From assembly GCA_029378245.1 (NCBI GenBank), contig JARKIF010000014.1:1240001-1304000 (forward strand): a stretch of 64,000 bases of DNA. The letters are read 5' to 3'. This DNA is from Roridomyces roridus. Lineage: Eukaryota; Basidiomycota; Agaricomycetes; Agaricales; Mycenaceae. Shown piece by piece: positions 20,456-32,153 of the stretch. Made by a program: the position numbers and the translations under genes. Under the pieces are notes generated by a model. The model was not told the DNA's origin. It ran no database searches and was given only the letters and a program-made list of their open reading frames with translations. Every line of letters starts with the position of its first letter. Position 1 is the stretch's first letter.

Positions 20456-22176
20456 ATGCTTCCTGCTTCACTTCTCGGCCTCGTTGCCATCTTTCTGAGC
20501 AGCGGCGCGGCTGCCCAGAGTGTTTCCGTTCTCCAATCGAGTCTTTCTGCTGGTGGGGTCTCGGCGTTGTATCCAACAGACAAGAACTTTTCGACCGTTA
20601 CCAAGGCTTGTACGTTGGCACGCATTTACAGGGAATTTCTGTTGATTCTTGACTCAGTTAACGAACGCTTCACGATCGTGCCATTGGCGGTAGCATTTCC
20701 GACGAATGCTCAGCAAGTAGCTGCCGCCGTCAAGGCGGGGACAGCTCAAAAAATGGAAGTCGCAGCACGGAGCGGCGGCGTATGTATTTCTTTTATTTCA
20801 CGCTCGCTTTGTCTAAACTCTGCCAGCATTCCTATATCGCCAACGGTCTTGGAAGGAATGGCTCTCTGGTCATTGACCTGAGCAAAATGAAAGGCATATC
20901 AATACGGTCCTCGAACAACACCGCTCTAATTGAGACGGGGAATCGTTTGGGAGATATTGCACTCGCGCTCAATGCGGCGGGGCGTGCTCTACCTCACGGC
21001 ACATGCAGCTATGTGAGTATCTCGACGCGTGCCACATTTCTTTCTTAATCTGGAGTTAGGTCGGTATTGGTGGCCACAGCGGTATGGGTGGATTTGGATT
21101 CACGAGTCGCGCATGGGGGCTGACGCTCGACACGATTAAATCCGCTACGGTCGTCCTTGCTAATGGCACGATCGTCACTGCGTCCAACACCAGCAACACC
21201 GATATCTTCTGGGCCATTCGAGGAGCGTCGCCGAGCATCGGAATTGTCACATCCATCGAGGTCCAGACGTTCCCTGCACCTGCTTCCGCCACAGTTTTCC
21301 AGTACGGCTGGGACAGCCTTACCATTAGTGCCGCTTCCAACGCTATCTCGTCTTTCCAGACGTTTGCCGCGTCCAACATCCCGCAGGAGTTTGGCGCTGA
21401 GCTTGTCTTCTCAGCCGGCCCGTCCACCTCGCACGTCGCCCTGGGATTGACGGGAGCGTATTACGGTACCGGGGACTACAAGACTATTCTTGCGCCGTAC
21501 CTGAACACGTTGTCTGCGCCGTCATGGTCAACCATCTCGCCTGGCAGCTACATTAACAGCGTGTCCGTCCTGGCAGGGCAGCCCCTGAACACGTCCACAG
21601 CCCCGGAAGACCCGGACACGTTCTACGCAAAGTCGCTTATGACGCCTTCCGGTTCGCCCATGTCTGCCGCTGCTATCACGGCGTTCGTCACCTACATGGC
21701 CAAGCAAGGCTTTACCTTTGGGCAGTCGTGGTTTGTGGAGGTCGAGTTGTACGGTGGTTCCAATTCGGCGATTAACAAGGTTGCTTTGGACGCGACCGCG
21801 TTTTCCAAACGGGACACCTTGTTCACGATCCAGATGTATGCCTCATCACCCAGCTTTGCGCCACCATACCCTGCATCTGGGTTTACTTTCCTCGATGGTA
21901 TGGCCTCGAGCATTGTTTCCAACAGCCCTTCAAATTGGAGCTATGGGTATGCGGTTAATTCTATCCACCGAGTCCTCACTGATGTTTCTTTCAGCGCATA
22001 TCTCAATTATGCCGACGACAGACTGACGAATGGTGCGTTTCTTCCTGTATATTGTGTCATTTTCTGACATTTCTTTAGCCTCGACCTTGTATTACGGATC
22101 CCACCTACCGCGCCTGCAGTCGATCAAGGCCGCTGTCGACCCACAAGACACATTCCGTATGCCAACTGGGGTTTGA
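20456..22176 (+). CDS. Secreted FAD-dependent carbohydrate oxidase (AA7/BBE-like)
   Basis: Model: exons 20456-20609, 20658-20779, 20827-21012, 21060-22032 and 22079-22176 (1533 nt, 510 residues). Residues 1-20 are a signal peptide (LLGLVAIFLSSGAAAQ). The FAD-binding PCMH domain contains RSGGHSYIANGLG, whose His is the usual 8-alpha attachment site, and LPHGTCSYVGIGGHSGMGG, whose Cys is the usual 6-S attachment site; both together define the bicovalent flavin of the berberine bridge/glucooligosaccharide oxidase family. The C-terminal BBE segment is short (DPQDTFRMPTGV). Expected reaction: oxidation of sugar reducing ends, or of another alcohol, with release of H2O2 outside the cell. The substrate cannot be told from sequence. 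Confidence 0.
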
Positions 22177-22397
22177 GATGGGCGACTCGGACACTACTTA
22201 TGTACTTGTACACGGACTCCATATCGTACTTAATGAAACACTACGAAAACATATCTCCCTGCGGCTAAGAATCCCGTTGTTCCGTCTCACGATAATCTTT
22301 TTCTCCTTCTCTTGTCTTCGTGTGAAGGATCCTGTCGGCGACGCTGACGGGCGCTTGATTCCTTCCATACATCCAGCCAACCGCCCGCGAAAAAAAC
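22177..22397. promoter_or_regulatory. Short promoter region of the coiled-coil protein gene
   Basis: 221 bp between two genes on the same strand, with a pyrimidine-rich tract (TTTTTCTCCTTCTCTTGTCT) about 100 bp before the start at 22398, as is common upstream of basidiomycete genes. No TATA box is obvious. Confidence 0.
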
Positions 22398-24485
22398 ATG
22401 GAGGGCAACGACGGTACTGTCTCGAGGAGGGCCTCTCTGCGCGATAGACCGCAGACGGCCCCAATGGGACCTCGGAGACGGTATACGCCTTCCCGAGCTT
22501 CCACCATCCTTCCCTCAGACGCGATGCAATCCCTCTCGCACTCACCGCGAATCTCCATCACGACTGCTTCCAGAACGAGCTCAGAAGCATCACCGCGGTA
22601 CACAGAGCAATCAGACTCGAAAACAGCCTCGGCCGCTGCCCTGTCTGCTGTTTCTGAGCGTTCTGCAGCGTCAGCGGCCTATGTGCCCTCGCCACCTTCG
22701 GACGATTCACCTCGTTCGTCTCCTGCTCCATCTCTCCTTTCGGCGACGTCGAGGACGCCAGAGATCTCGCAGCAAGAACCGTTGAATATCAAGTCGATGC
22801 CCAAGGTTCCCGCGTTGACTGTTGCTCCGCAGATTAAATTCGATTCAACGCCAGTTCAGTGGAAGGGTTTACCGCTTGAAGCGGCGCTCTGTGTGTCTTG
22901 TGCTTTTCTTGGAGAAAACAGTGGATTCTCAACTAATTCTTAGGGACCTTTAATTCCAAGGAACTGCAAGAATTGGTGTCGCGCGCCATACGCGCTTCGT
23001 CGCAAGAGTCATTTATCCGCGTCATGTCCGTGGACGTTCTCGACAGACAACTGCCCTCTGAACTCCAGAGGCTCGACGCACTCAAAGCCACCACGCAGTC
23101 GAAATACCGATTCACGGTGCATAGAAGAACGATGTTGATGCAGGCGTTGCATTCGTTCTCTGGGTACAACGATAGTGACCCCGCGCTGGTCGGAAAGCTG
23201 ACTAGCCAGCTGTCTCAGACGACGGCGGAGTGCGATCAATTGCTGCAAGATCTGCTCCAGATTTCCGACCAAGCGGCGCAAATCCAGCGACTGCAGGATA
23301 TCCATTTTTCGAGCGCACTGTCCATCGCTCTCCGAAAGCTGAACAGTAGTTACGGACGGCGTACAACTGATCTGCTTTCCGCACGCGACAAGATTGCGTC
23401 GCTCGAAGCAGAAATCAACGATGCGTGGCAACAGGCAGACAAGCTCGCTCGTGAGATGGATGAAGCCGATGCCGCCTCGGACGTGGAAGAAGAAGATACC
23501 GCCGTCATCGAGATTGCCGAAGTCGTATCCCTGAACCACCGCAAATCGCCCTCGGCCTCGTCGGTTCTCAGTGTCCGGCCGTTCCAGGACACCCTCAGCC
23601 TAGATGCCGTTTCCCGCATGCATTCGGAGCAGTCGCAAGTTACGCCAGAACCGACCCAGATCAAACTGCCCTCGCCGACTCCGTCAGAGGCCCAGATGCT
23701 TGCAACCCTGGCCTCGGATGTTGCTAGCGTGCACAGCAACCACAGTGTCAAGAGCTCACGTACACAACGTAGCCAGCGCAACATGGACCGTGTAAGCGTT
23801 GTCTCGGCTGCGCGACGCCGCAGCTTGCGCACCTCCATGGGTAGCCTGAGGATGCCGAGCATCAAGATCAACGGCAAGGGTTCGCCGCATCCACCAGTCC
23901 CTGCCCTTCCCACTCTGAGTGCTCGGGCGAGTCCTGTGTCGCCCAGCCGTCAACCACCAACCGTGGAATCTTTCCTCGATTTTGGTGGGAGGGACACAGA
24001 CGAGTCGAGTGGTGCGGAGAACGATGTCGAGGATGTGGATCCTGTTCCGAGGCGGACGAGTATCGAAGAGATCGAGGTTGTTGCACCACGGGCGCAGGCG
24101 CCGATTGTAACGCGAGACGACATCCACGTCATGCCGAGTCGCAGTGCGACGGAGACTGAGCTCGTTGCGCCGCGGCGGTCTCAATTCTCGCTCGACCATC
24201 AACATCCTTTTGCGAACGAAGGTCTGTTCTCGTCTCTCTATGCCTTCACGTCTCTGATAAATTATAGAACCTGTAAATACGTCTATACCGTCAATATGGC
24301 TACTCCAGGACACGCCCAAAACGCCGGCCGAACGCGTTGAATCGCTCATGCAGGATCGTGGGCCGGGGCATACCAAGCTCAACTCGTTCCAGCGACTCAA
24401 GTCGCTCACTAAACGATATTCGCTCCCTTTCCCCACTACTGTGCCCAGATCAAGACCGGGTCGGAATGCTACCGCGGGGTCATGA
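22398..24485 (+). CDS. Conserved fungal coiled-coil protein, septation/polarity-like
   Basis: Model: exons 22398-22890, 22944-24221 and 24268-24485 (1989 nt, 662 residues). A Ser/Pro-rich disordered N-terminus (about residues 1-145) is followed by a conserved block, VQWKGLPLEAALWTFNSKEL and LVSRAIRASSQESFIRVMS, then heptad-rich helices (residues about 190-360: LTSQLSQTTAECDQLLQDLL, KIASLEAEINDAWQQADKL). The C-terminal third is again low complexity, ending LNSFQRLKSLTKRYSLPFP. I recognise the conserved block from basidiomycete proteins related to those called up-regulated during septation, but the family is not certain. Probably a cytoskeletal or cortical scaffold. Confidence 0.
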
Positions 24486-24607
24486 TAACTTGTTACTTCG
24501 TTATATATGCTTTCGAATTTCCATACGCTCGTTTTATTGTAGCAGTAATATGGCCCGCCAGCCGGCAATGTATAATATATATCACGATTGTATCTGTGTA
24601 CAGAATG
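24486..24607. other. 3' flank of coiled-coil gene
   Basis: AT-rich downstream sequence (for example CAATGTATAATATATATCACG); likely polyadenylation region. Nothing else seen. Confidence 0.
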
Positions 24608-25480
24608 GGGTGAGGTTGGCTGCAATAAAGTAATGGCAGGTCGTGCGAGCAAAAGGAACGCGTACCCCATATGCAGCTGTTAAACGCTGGGGTTGAACCT
24701 ACCACCCGGGCTCCGATTTCGAACCCTCGACCTCCGGAGAGTGTCGATCAGTGGTCGAATTATCATGACCGCTGAGCCAGTGGCGCCCTATGAAATTCCG
24801 ATTAAATTCAGAATATATTCTGCATATTCTCGGTCTTTAACAGGCTCGCCAGAAGTCGTCTCCGCGGGGCGTTGTCGCCGTTTTGGGCTTGCGATATTTG
24901 ATGTGTCCCGGCCTTGTCCCGGTCAGACGTTGGGTTACCGAGGCTTCCGAGGCTTGCCAACGACCATGCCCCGCCGGCTCTATTGGATATTGGATACTCA
25001 GCGTCGTTTTCATCCCAGTCGACCCATCGCAAATCCGACGTATTGGGGATCTGGGAGGCTCAGCTGCTGATTGACTCGAGTGACGGGAATTTCAAGTGGT
25101 CGGTGGGTCGAGCGACGAGCAGGACTTGTCGAGGAGCCAACGCCATCGGGTGCGTTCTCTATACGCTCACCCTCGTTCATTTAAGAAAGGACATGCCGCT
25201 CATTTCAGCTTCCTTCTCGCGGATTCCGTGATCAAACGCTCAGGGCTCGTGCAAGACGCAGCGATTCCGTTCTCTTTGTAGCGGTCGAAGATTGCACGGC
25301 ATAGAGCTTAGTACTGTCCACGGCCATCCCTTGAGAAACCTTGCCCACGGCGCACTGTGACTACACCCTTTGATACCACGCGTTTCTTTCGACTGTGGCA
25401 TACGCTTCGCCCAACGATGCTCAGCATAAATCCTTCATGACGAAATCTATAGTAGCAGTGGTTTTCAAGTCCTCCCAGTC
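24608..25480. repeat. Dispersed repeat with tRNA-like segment, copy 1
   Basis: About 0.87 kb that recurs in the same orientation at 29012-29825. Read on the minus strand it contains a Pol III-like A box (TGGCTCAGCGGTC) and B box (GGTTCGAAATC) about 50 bp apart, as in a tRNA-derived SINE head. The paired acceptor stem of a real tRNA is not present. The rest has no ORF of note. Near 25490-25540 a part of it (GTTACCGAGGCTTGCCAACG) occurs a second time. Confidence 0.
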
Positions 25481-26335
25481 ACCACCGGCCAGACGTTGGG
25501 TTACCGAGGCTTGCCAACGACCACCATGCCCCGCAAGTGAGTGGGGTGGGGAAATTCAATTGACTCATTGCTGCAATTCGTGCCAATGCGTCTAACAGGC
25601 ACCCTTGCCGTCCTGACTGTTCTTCCCTTCTACTCGTTGGACACTTGGAGTCCCCAATGCGTACATCGCTCGGTCCAATTCCATCTTCCCACTCATAATG
25701 CTTTCAGTTCGAAAGGATGTGGGGGTCACGCCACATCCTTTCTTCAGACGCTCATAATCAACTCTTAATTACTATTCGAACAGCCTACTCTTAATCCTCA
25801 ACAACCGCCAATACACGTCCTCTGACAACCTATTCTCTGGCGTTGGCACCGAGTCGTTTCATGCTCAGACATGGAAAGACGGCGCTCACTTTCACTACTT
25901 TTACCCAAACCGGGAGGACCGATGGCGAAGACAGATATCCGTTGACGGAGAGCCGTGTAGATGGAAATGTTGGCGATGGGAATTCGAACAGTGTCGCGAG
26001 ACTGAACGCAGCTTTTCCAGAATTAAAACACGGAGACTCGAACCAGATCCTGCCAGCTTGAATCTATAAAACATCACGGTTGTTTCCGTGTAGATATTCG
26101 TGTATCTACATGAGCAATTTACAACGATTGTCATTTGTATCACTTTGAGGCAAAAAAGCAAGCGCCTGGGCGAAAGGCGCCAGGCACGTGTTGGCACGTG
26201 GACCTCAATCCCAATTTGGAAAAACATTCCGTCATCAAATCCCGTTGACGTGCCATTGTTCTCAAGAACCACAACGCGCTTACTGGGACAGTTGAGATCA
26301 ATGTGAGTGGGCGCCGGTCTTTCTTTCTTACCAAC
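25481..26335. other. Upstream region of the FunK1 gene
   Basis: No gene is supported. A 72-codon frame (25843-26061) has no recognisable domain. The ATG at 26301 is followed directly by TGA, so the first usable start is 26336. Confidence 0.
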
Positions 26336-28949
26336 ATGACCAACTCATCTCTTAATACCCAAGCATCTCTCGACGAGAATTCCCCGCTTGAACCCAGCGA
26401 CGACGACGCGTCGCGTGCAGAAGGGGGCGAGCCTCGCGTCGAGTCTGCCACCCCCCGCAAGAGACTACCGGGACCGAGTCTCAACTCCCAGGCCAACACC
26501 TCCGAATCTCGCAAACGAGAGGACCCTGTAGCGAAGCGAGTGTGGCACGACATGCTGAAGAACAAATTCCACATTCAGGACGTCTCCTCGTTTCTTGATG
26601 CGATGGGGCCAGGAATCCCTGTTCAAATAGGCCCCATTGTGGAGAAAGCTCGATATGCACTGCGGACCGCAGCTAACAAGCTCGAGAATGCGGAGAAAGA
26701 GAAGGACATGACGGGACCCATGGTGAGTGTCATCCTCTCCATCTTAACATCTACTCACCGCCGCCACCCGAATAGATCAAATACTTGAATAAAGTCGTCG
26801 TAGACTTCCCGCCCACCACTAAACCCAGTTTCCACGACACGAGCAACACGAGATTTCCGTCCGTCGAGGATGGGGATCAACAGGAACACCACACGATGCC
26901 CGACATTACGGGTTCCAAACCTGGCCAGATCTCGCACAGTGGTGACTGGGTTTGGGCGCAGGCTGGTACGGTCATCGAGTTGAAATACAAGATCGACATA
27001 ATGGACGATAAACGGCGAGGGATCAGAGACTCACAAGACGCTCATAACGCGCTTACCCAGCTTGCCAAGGGTGCCCGTAACCTCCTCATGGCATCGGGAA
27101 GCTGTTTTGTGTATGTCGTGGCCGTCTTCGCCCGCACAAAAGCTCGTATCTTCCGCTTCGACCGGAGCGGTTTCTCCGTCACAGAGTCCTTTGACTTCAC
27201 GACCGAGAAGAAGCACCTGCCCACCTTTCTCTGGCGATTATACAATCCACAGGGCTACTCCATGCCCCTGATGCGAGGGGCCGACGACACAATATCGCTC
27301 CCGACGGAACCAGAGCAGGAGCGGATGCGAAAAGCGGTCAGCAACATCCAGGCTTACAAGGGGTGGGGTGCGGAGGACATCGACGGCGAGCATCTTTGGA
27401 TCCGCGCCGCTCGATACAATTCGCACACTGGGGAGCTGGAGATCGTCAGGTGTTTTACGTTCGGCAACATTCTCTCTCGATCGGACGGCCTTTTCGGTCG
27501 TGCGACTCGAGTGTTCCGAGTGATCCTGGAGGAGGACGTCGACGCGAAGGAGCAGGACGTCAACGCGGAGGAGCCAACCGTCTACGCTCTCAAGGACGCC
27601 TGGCCGCAGGAGTGTCGGCGACCAGAAGCTGACTTTTACCGCTTGATCGAAGAACACTGCAAGCGAGAGGTCGAGGAGGCTTCGGATGAGGAGAGGGAGC
27701 AGAAGCAGGCTATTCTCGATTCCATCGCCAAATGCCACGGCAGCCTCGATCTCTCCGTGGAGCACGACAATTCGGACCACGACCCCCAGCTTCACCAGAC
27801 CAACCCGACCAGTGAGAACGGCCCCAACCTTCCACGTCGCCACATGAGGTTATTACTCACCCCGGTGGGGACTCCACTCAAAGATTTTGACTCGACAAAG
27901 TCTTTGGTCGGTGCTCTATTTTGTGCTATGCGCCGTGCGTTTTTCTTTCCTTTCCCTCGCAAACTTCTGGCTGACACGCTATACAGATCATCACACCGCC
28001 TACAACGCCGGCGTCACGCACCGCGACGTGAGCGAGGGGAACGTGCTCTTTCGCGAAGTTCCCCTTGCTGGCCATGAATTCAACGGCTTTCTCCTCGACT
28101 GGGACTACGCCGAGTTCACTCCAGCAGGGGCCGAAAGGTTCAATGAGCGGTTCCCGGATAATCCTCTTCCCGCCGCCGACGTCGACAAAAGTTTGAAGGA
28201 CATCACGGTATGCTTTACTTGCAACACTGTGACCGTCTTCTCACTCTTTTCAGGGGACCTTTCCTTTCATGGCCATCGAGATCATCAAGAACTCGGATGG
28301 TGTGGCCAGACACCCCGTGCTACATGGCCCACACCACGACCTCGAAAGTTTTTTCTGGCTTCTCGTTTGGATGGTCCTCCGACACACGAACCTAAACAAA
28401 GACCCCTTGGCCTGTTCCAAGCTTTTTGACCGTCTTGGCCATGAAATGAAGTACACCTATGTTGGTGAACCCATGCCCATCGACAAATCCAATCGTCCGC
28501 TATACCAGCTTTTGGACGCGTACCGCCAAGGAGTGGAAGACCAAAACCGGCCGCAGCCCGATACGTCAAACGATGATTCGCTCATCACTCGCCGTGCTAA
28601 AGTTGCACCACCACCTCACGTCGATCTGACCCATGACGAGGTCTTGGTTTGGTTCGAATCGGTGTTGATGCAGTCAAAGTTGCCCTGGCCGGAAAACGAC
28701 GAGGCCCAAGAATTCGTGCTGCGGAGCACTAGAAAGGAGGAACGGAAGAAAGATGGTTCGTTACGGGTTTCGATGATGAAGAATGCGACGGGCGACTCTT
28801 CTGCGTCACTGAGCGCGGGGACGGCTGTTGCGGGAGGGTCGGGTTCCAGGAAGAGGGCGGCTGCGGAGGCTGATGTTAGCGAAGGATCTGAGTCCAAGAA
28901 GGTGAAGACGGCTGAGGGAACCGTCAAGCGTCGTGGCAAGAAGAAGTAG
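26336..28949 (+). CDS. FunK1-type fungal protein kinase
   Basis: Model: exons 26336-26722, 26776-27934, 27987-28207 and 28254-28949 (2463 nt, 820 residues). The large N-terminal region (about residues 60-500) contains WAQAGTVIELKYK and FRFDRSGFSVTESFDF, which are typical of the FunK1 family. The kinase core has the catalytic loop THRDVSEGNVLF, the metal site LLDWDYA in place of DFG, and GTFPFMAIEIIKN in the activation segment. Insertions and low-complexity tracts (DAKEQDVNAEE) separate the lobes. The C-terminus ends in two basic clusters (SRKRAAAEA, KRRGKKK), probable nuclear localisation signals. FunK1 kinases are expanded in mushroom-forming fungi; targets are unknown. It lies between two copies of the same dispersed repeat. 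Confidence 0.
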
Positions 28950-29011
28950 TAGTTTCTGTTAAATTCATATATTGGTTTGTATTACCACTCGTCTCGTTGC
29001 GGTGTAGGATG

Positions 29012-29825
29012 AAGTTGGCTGCAATAAATTAATGGCAGGTCCGGCGTGTCCGAGATGCGAGCAAAAGGAACGCGTACCCCATATGCAGCTGTTACACGCT
29101 GGGGTTGAACCTACCACCCGGGCTCCGATTTCGAACCCTCGACCTCCGGAGAGTGTCGATCAGTGGTCGAATTATCATGACCGCTGAGCCAGTGGCGCCC
29201 TATGTATGGAATGGCGATTGAAGGCAGAATATATGCGGGCATATTCTCGGTCTTTAGGCCCGCCAGAACTCGTCTCCGCGGGGCGTTCGTTCTCTGCTGG
29301 CCGTTTTGGGCTTGCAATATTTGATGTGTCCCGGTTTACCGAGGCTTGCCAACGACCACCATACCCCGCCAGCTCTACTGTATCAGCGTCGGTTTCATCT
29401 CAGCCGACTCATCGCAAATCCGACGTATCGGGGATCTGGGCCAGGGAGGCTCAGGCTGTTCGGTGGGTTGAGCAGGACTTGTCAAGAAGTCAACGTTGCC
29501 ATCGGTGCGTTCTCTATACGCTCACCCTCGTTCAGTGACTTGGATCACACAGGACATGCAGCTAGTTTCACCTCGCGGATTCAACGCCCGGCGCAGAGCT
29601 CGTGCAAGGTGCAGCGATTCCGTTCTCTTTGTAGCGGTCGAAGATTCAGAGCTTGGTACCGTCCACTGCCATGCCTTAAAACGTTGCCGACGGTGAACTG
29701 CGACTACACCCTTTGATCCCACCCGTTGCTTTCAACTGTGGCTTACGCTTCAGCCAACGATGCTCAGCAAAAATCCCTCATGACGAAATCTAAAGTAGCA
29801 GCGGTATTCAAGTCCTCCTAGTCAA
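29012..29825. repeat. Dispersed repeat with tRNA-like segment, copy 2
   Basis: The direct-repeat partner of 24608-25480. Both begin GTTGGCTGCAATAAA and end in a shared segment near TCATGACGAAATCTA and TTCAAGTCCTCC. Small indels distinguish the copies, so the duplication is not very recent. It lies directly downstream of FunK1, 60 bp after the stop codon. Confidence 0.
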
Positions 29826-29871
29826 CGCACGTTGAGTGTCGTCGTACATACAATTCATTCTATCATCACCC

Positions 29872-31790
29872 TCACGCCTTCTCGTCAAACTCTTTCTCAT
29901 GAGGGTGTATCTTGCGCTCGTGTTCCGCGAGTTCGGGGTCGATTTCCTGCTCCCGTTCGACGTATTCGATGGGAACGATGCTGTTGGAGTTGAACATGTG
30001 GAAGCAAGTCATCAGGAAGAAGACGTACACGTCGTCTTCGAGGAAATACTTTGTGTTCTTGACTTCGCGGATGCACAGGTACGCCATGATGACGAGTCCC
30101 AGCATTTGGAGAGCAAAGCAGTATGCGAGTTCCTGGTGATAATGATGAGATTTGCGAATGAGGGCAAGGGAAGACATACGTGGCGGAAAGGCAGGAGAGT
30201 TGAATCGATGCCGAAAACAACGCTCATCCCTGCAGAGACTGTACCTTTGAAAAGGCCGGCGTGACGTGCGAGCTTTGTGGGCGAGTTGGTCATCGCGGAC
30301 ATGATCCTGGAGAACGTGAACTTTTGAATGCATCGACGCACACGAACTAACCAGATGGCCACCATCGAGTAGCACACGTAGAGGGCACCTGCAGGAACGA
30401 CATGAGGATGACGAGACGGGAGGCTGTTGGCACAAACCGAAAATGATATACAAGATAGCAAATCCTACAAAGGGCGCGCCATCAGTCCAGTCATAAGCCG
30501 GCCCAGCGATGGAACGATCGAGGTTCTTCCCGGCCATCCAGCCAAGTTGACCGCACCAAGCACCCAAGACGAGAAGCGAGAGCGCTGCAAGCCCAACGAG
30601 GCCTCGAGTGCGGCGGGTCATTCTATTGTTGTCCAGCAGGGGTACAAAGATGAGAACTCCCGGGATCTGCGCGATGGAGTAAAGCAGGCCGAGTAAAGTG
30701 CGAGTTCGCAGGTTGAAGGCGTAGGCTTTAGAAGTGATTAGTTCTGATTGACAAGCTATTCTATGCCTCACCATTCAAAGACGGCTCAATTGCGACAGGG
30801 AATTCGGCGGCAAACATGACTGGCACTTGAAAGAGATCAGACCAGGATCAGACCAGCGAAAACAGAGATTTGAATGCGGACAGACCGAGGAGCATGAGTT
30901 TCAGGTCTTTAGTCATGTCCACCACGCCCTTGAACTCTTGCCAAAATGTTGTTGTTTCCGTATTGGTGAACAAAGCGATCTTGGTTCCGTCGTCCCGCAC
31001 GATATTTGCAGGGTTGATGATGAAGGAAGCCGCGACAATTGAGCCACAGCACATGAGAGAAAGAAATATGGCGTAGACCGTAGTAGGCACTCCGTCGCTC
31101 GAAGTGGAATTGGCACTGAGTCCGAAACCAACGGCACTGCCGATCGTAGCTCCTACACGATATGCGTTAGGATGGGAAAAATGAAGATACAGGTACACCT
31201 ACCTATTCCTGTTATCACACCTTGAATCGCGATGTATTTTCCCCTTTCAGCCTCTGTGGAATAGGTGATGCCCAGGTATGCACTTGTAGACCAGAGTAGA
31301 CCAGCCGAGAAGCCAAGGATGACCCCGGAGAGGATAGGAAACCATTGATGGCCGGTAGCGTCATAGTACCAAAACGCGGCGACACTAGAGGACGATGAGA
31401 TACAAACAAAGTTGGGCTCATAACTTACTAGACCGGGTAACCAATGGCTCCAATCTGATAGAGGGTCAGATTCAGAGTCTGCAACCGGTATCTACATACC
31501 GTCAAAGTCCATCTGGGGCCGATGGTGTTGAGGAAGATACCAGTGCCCCACCCACTGAATGTGTAGATGGCATACAAAGTCTGGACCATTGTGAGATTGG
31601 CTGACTTTGAAGACGAGATGCGCACCGAGCTAACGACAGACGCGAGATGGGTGGACGAGGCGCGTCCACCGCCGCTTCCCAGTGCACCGAGAGCTGTGAA
31701 GATTCCGGGCGTTAATGCGAGCACAATTCCGCCGACATAGTTCTGGACGAGCGGCGAGTTGAGCCTCCATTTGGCCAGCCCGGTGGACAT
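29872..31790 (-). CDS. UNC93-like major facilitator membrane protein
   Basis: A multi-exon gene from ATG 31790 to 29872. Typical UNC93 start: LNSPLVQNYVGGIV, LTPGIFTALGALGSGGG. Hydrophobic segments follow at regular spacing: LYAIYTFSGWGTGIFLNTIG, FPILSGVILGFSAGLLW with the conserved YSTEAERGKYIAIQG loop, ATIGSAVGFGLS, TVYAIFLSLMCCGSIVAASF, LLYSIAQIPGVLIFVPLLD, LVGLAALSLLVLGAWCGQLG, ALQMLGLVIMAYLCIREV. A charged C-terminal tail (REQEIDPELAEHERKI) faces the cytoplasm. Probably a 10-12 helix transporter; substrate unknown. Introns of about 50 nt interrupt it roughly eight times. It is divergently paired with the peptidase gene, sharing a 363-bp upstream region. Confidence 0.
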
Positions 31791-32153
31791 GGTGTCGACT
31801 TACAAGAACGTGCTCCAAAGAGAGCTTTTAACTAGCATCGGCTGGAGAGGAAAAAGCATTAACCCTGTTATCTCGGCTGGCTGCTGGCGGGGATTGGCAA
31901 TTGCAAATTGGAGCCTCCGAAAAACGGAGTCACCGAGAGAAAATGGACGACGGTCGCGTGAAATTGATCTCAAGACAGCCAGAACATAGTTGGAAAGGAG
32001 AACGATGACGTCCTGAGGGCGGCCTGTGCAGGGCAACTGGAGGAGACTCGCTACTGTCAAGTCCGAAGGAGAGCGAGATAATCAAACTTTGATCAAACTT
32101 GAGTTCCAATTTCACCTCCAACCTCCATCAGCCTCCATATCTGCTCCAGAACC
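31791..32153. promoter_or_regulatory. Divergent promoter region
   Basis: 363 bp separate the starts of the UNC93-like gene (minus) and the acylaminoacyl-peptidase gene (plus). It is pyrimidine-rich toward the peptidase start (CACCTCCAACCTCCATC). No TATA box or other specific site is identifiable. Confidence 0.

Noticed and set aside
23756..24670. 304-codon minus-strand ORF
   Set aside because: Runs antisense through the Ser/Arg-rich tail of the coiled-coil protein gene, whose three-exon model is exact; no domain in the antisense product.
29105..29210. tRNA gene read on the minus strand (A box and B box present)
   Set aside because: Acceptor and anticodon stems do not pair; the same sequence is repeated at 24680-24790, so it is a tRNA-like repeat rather than a tRNA gene.
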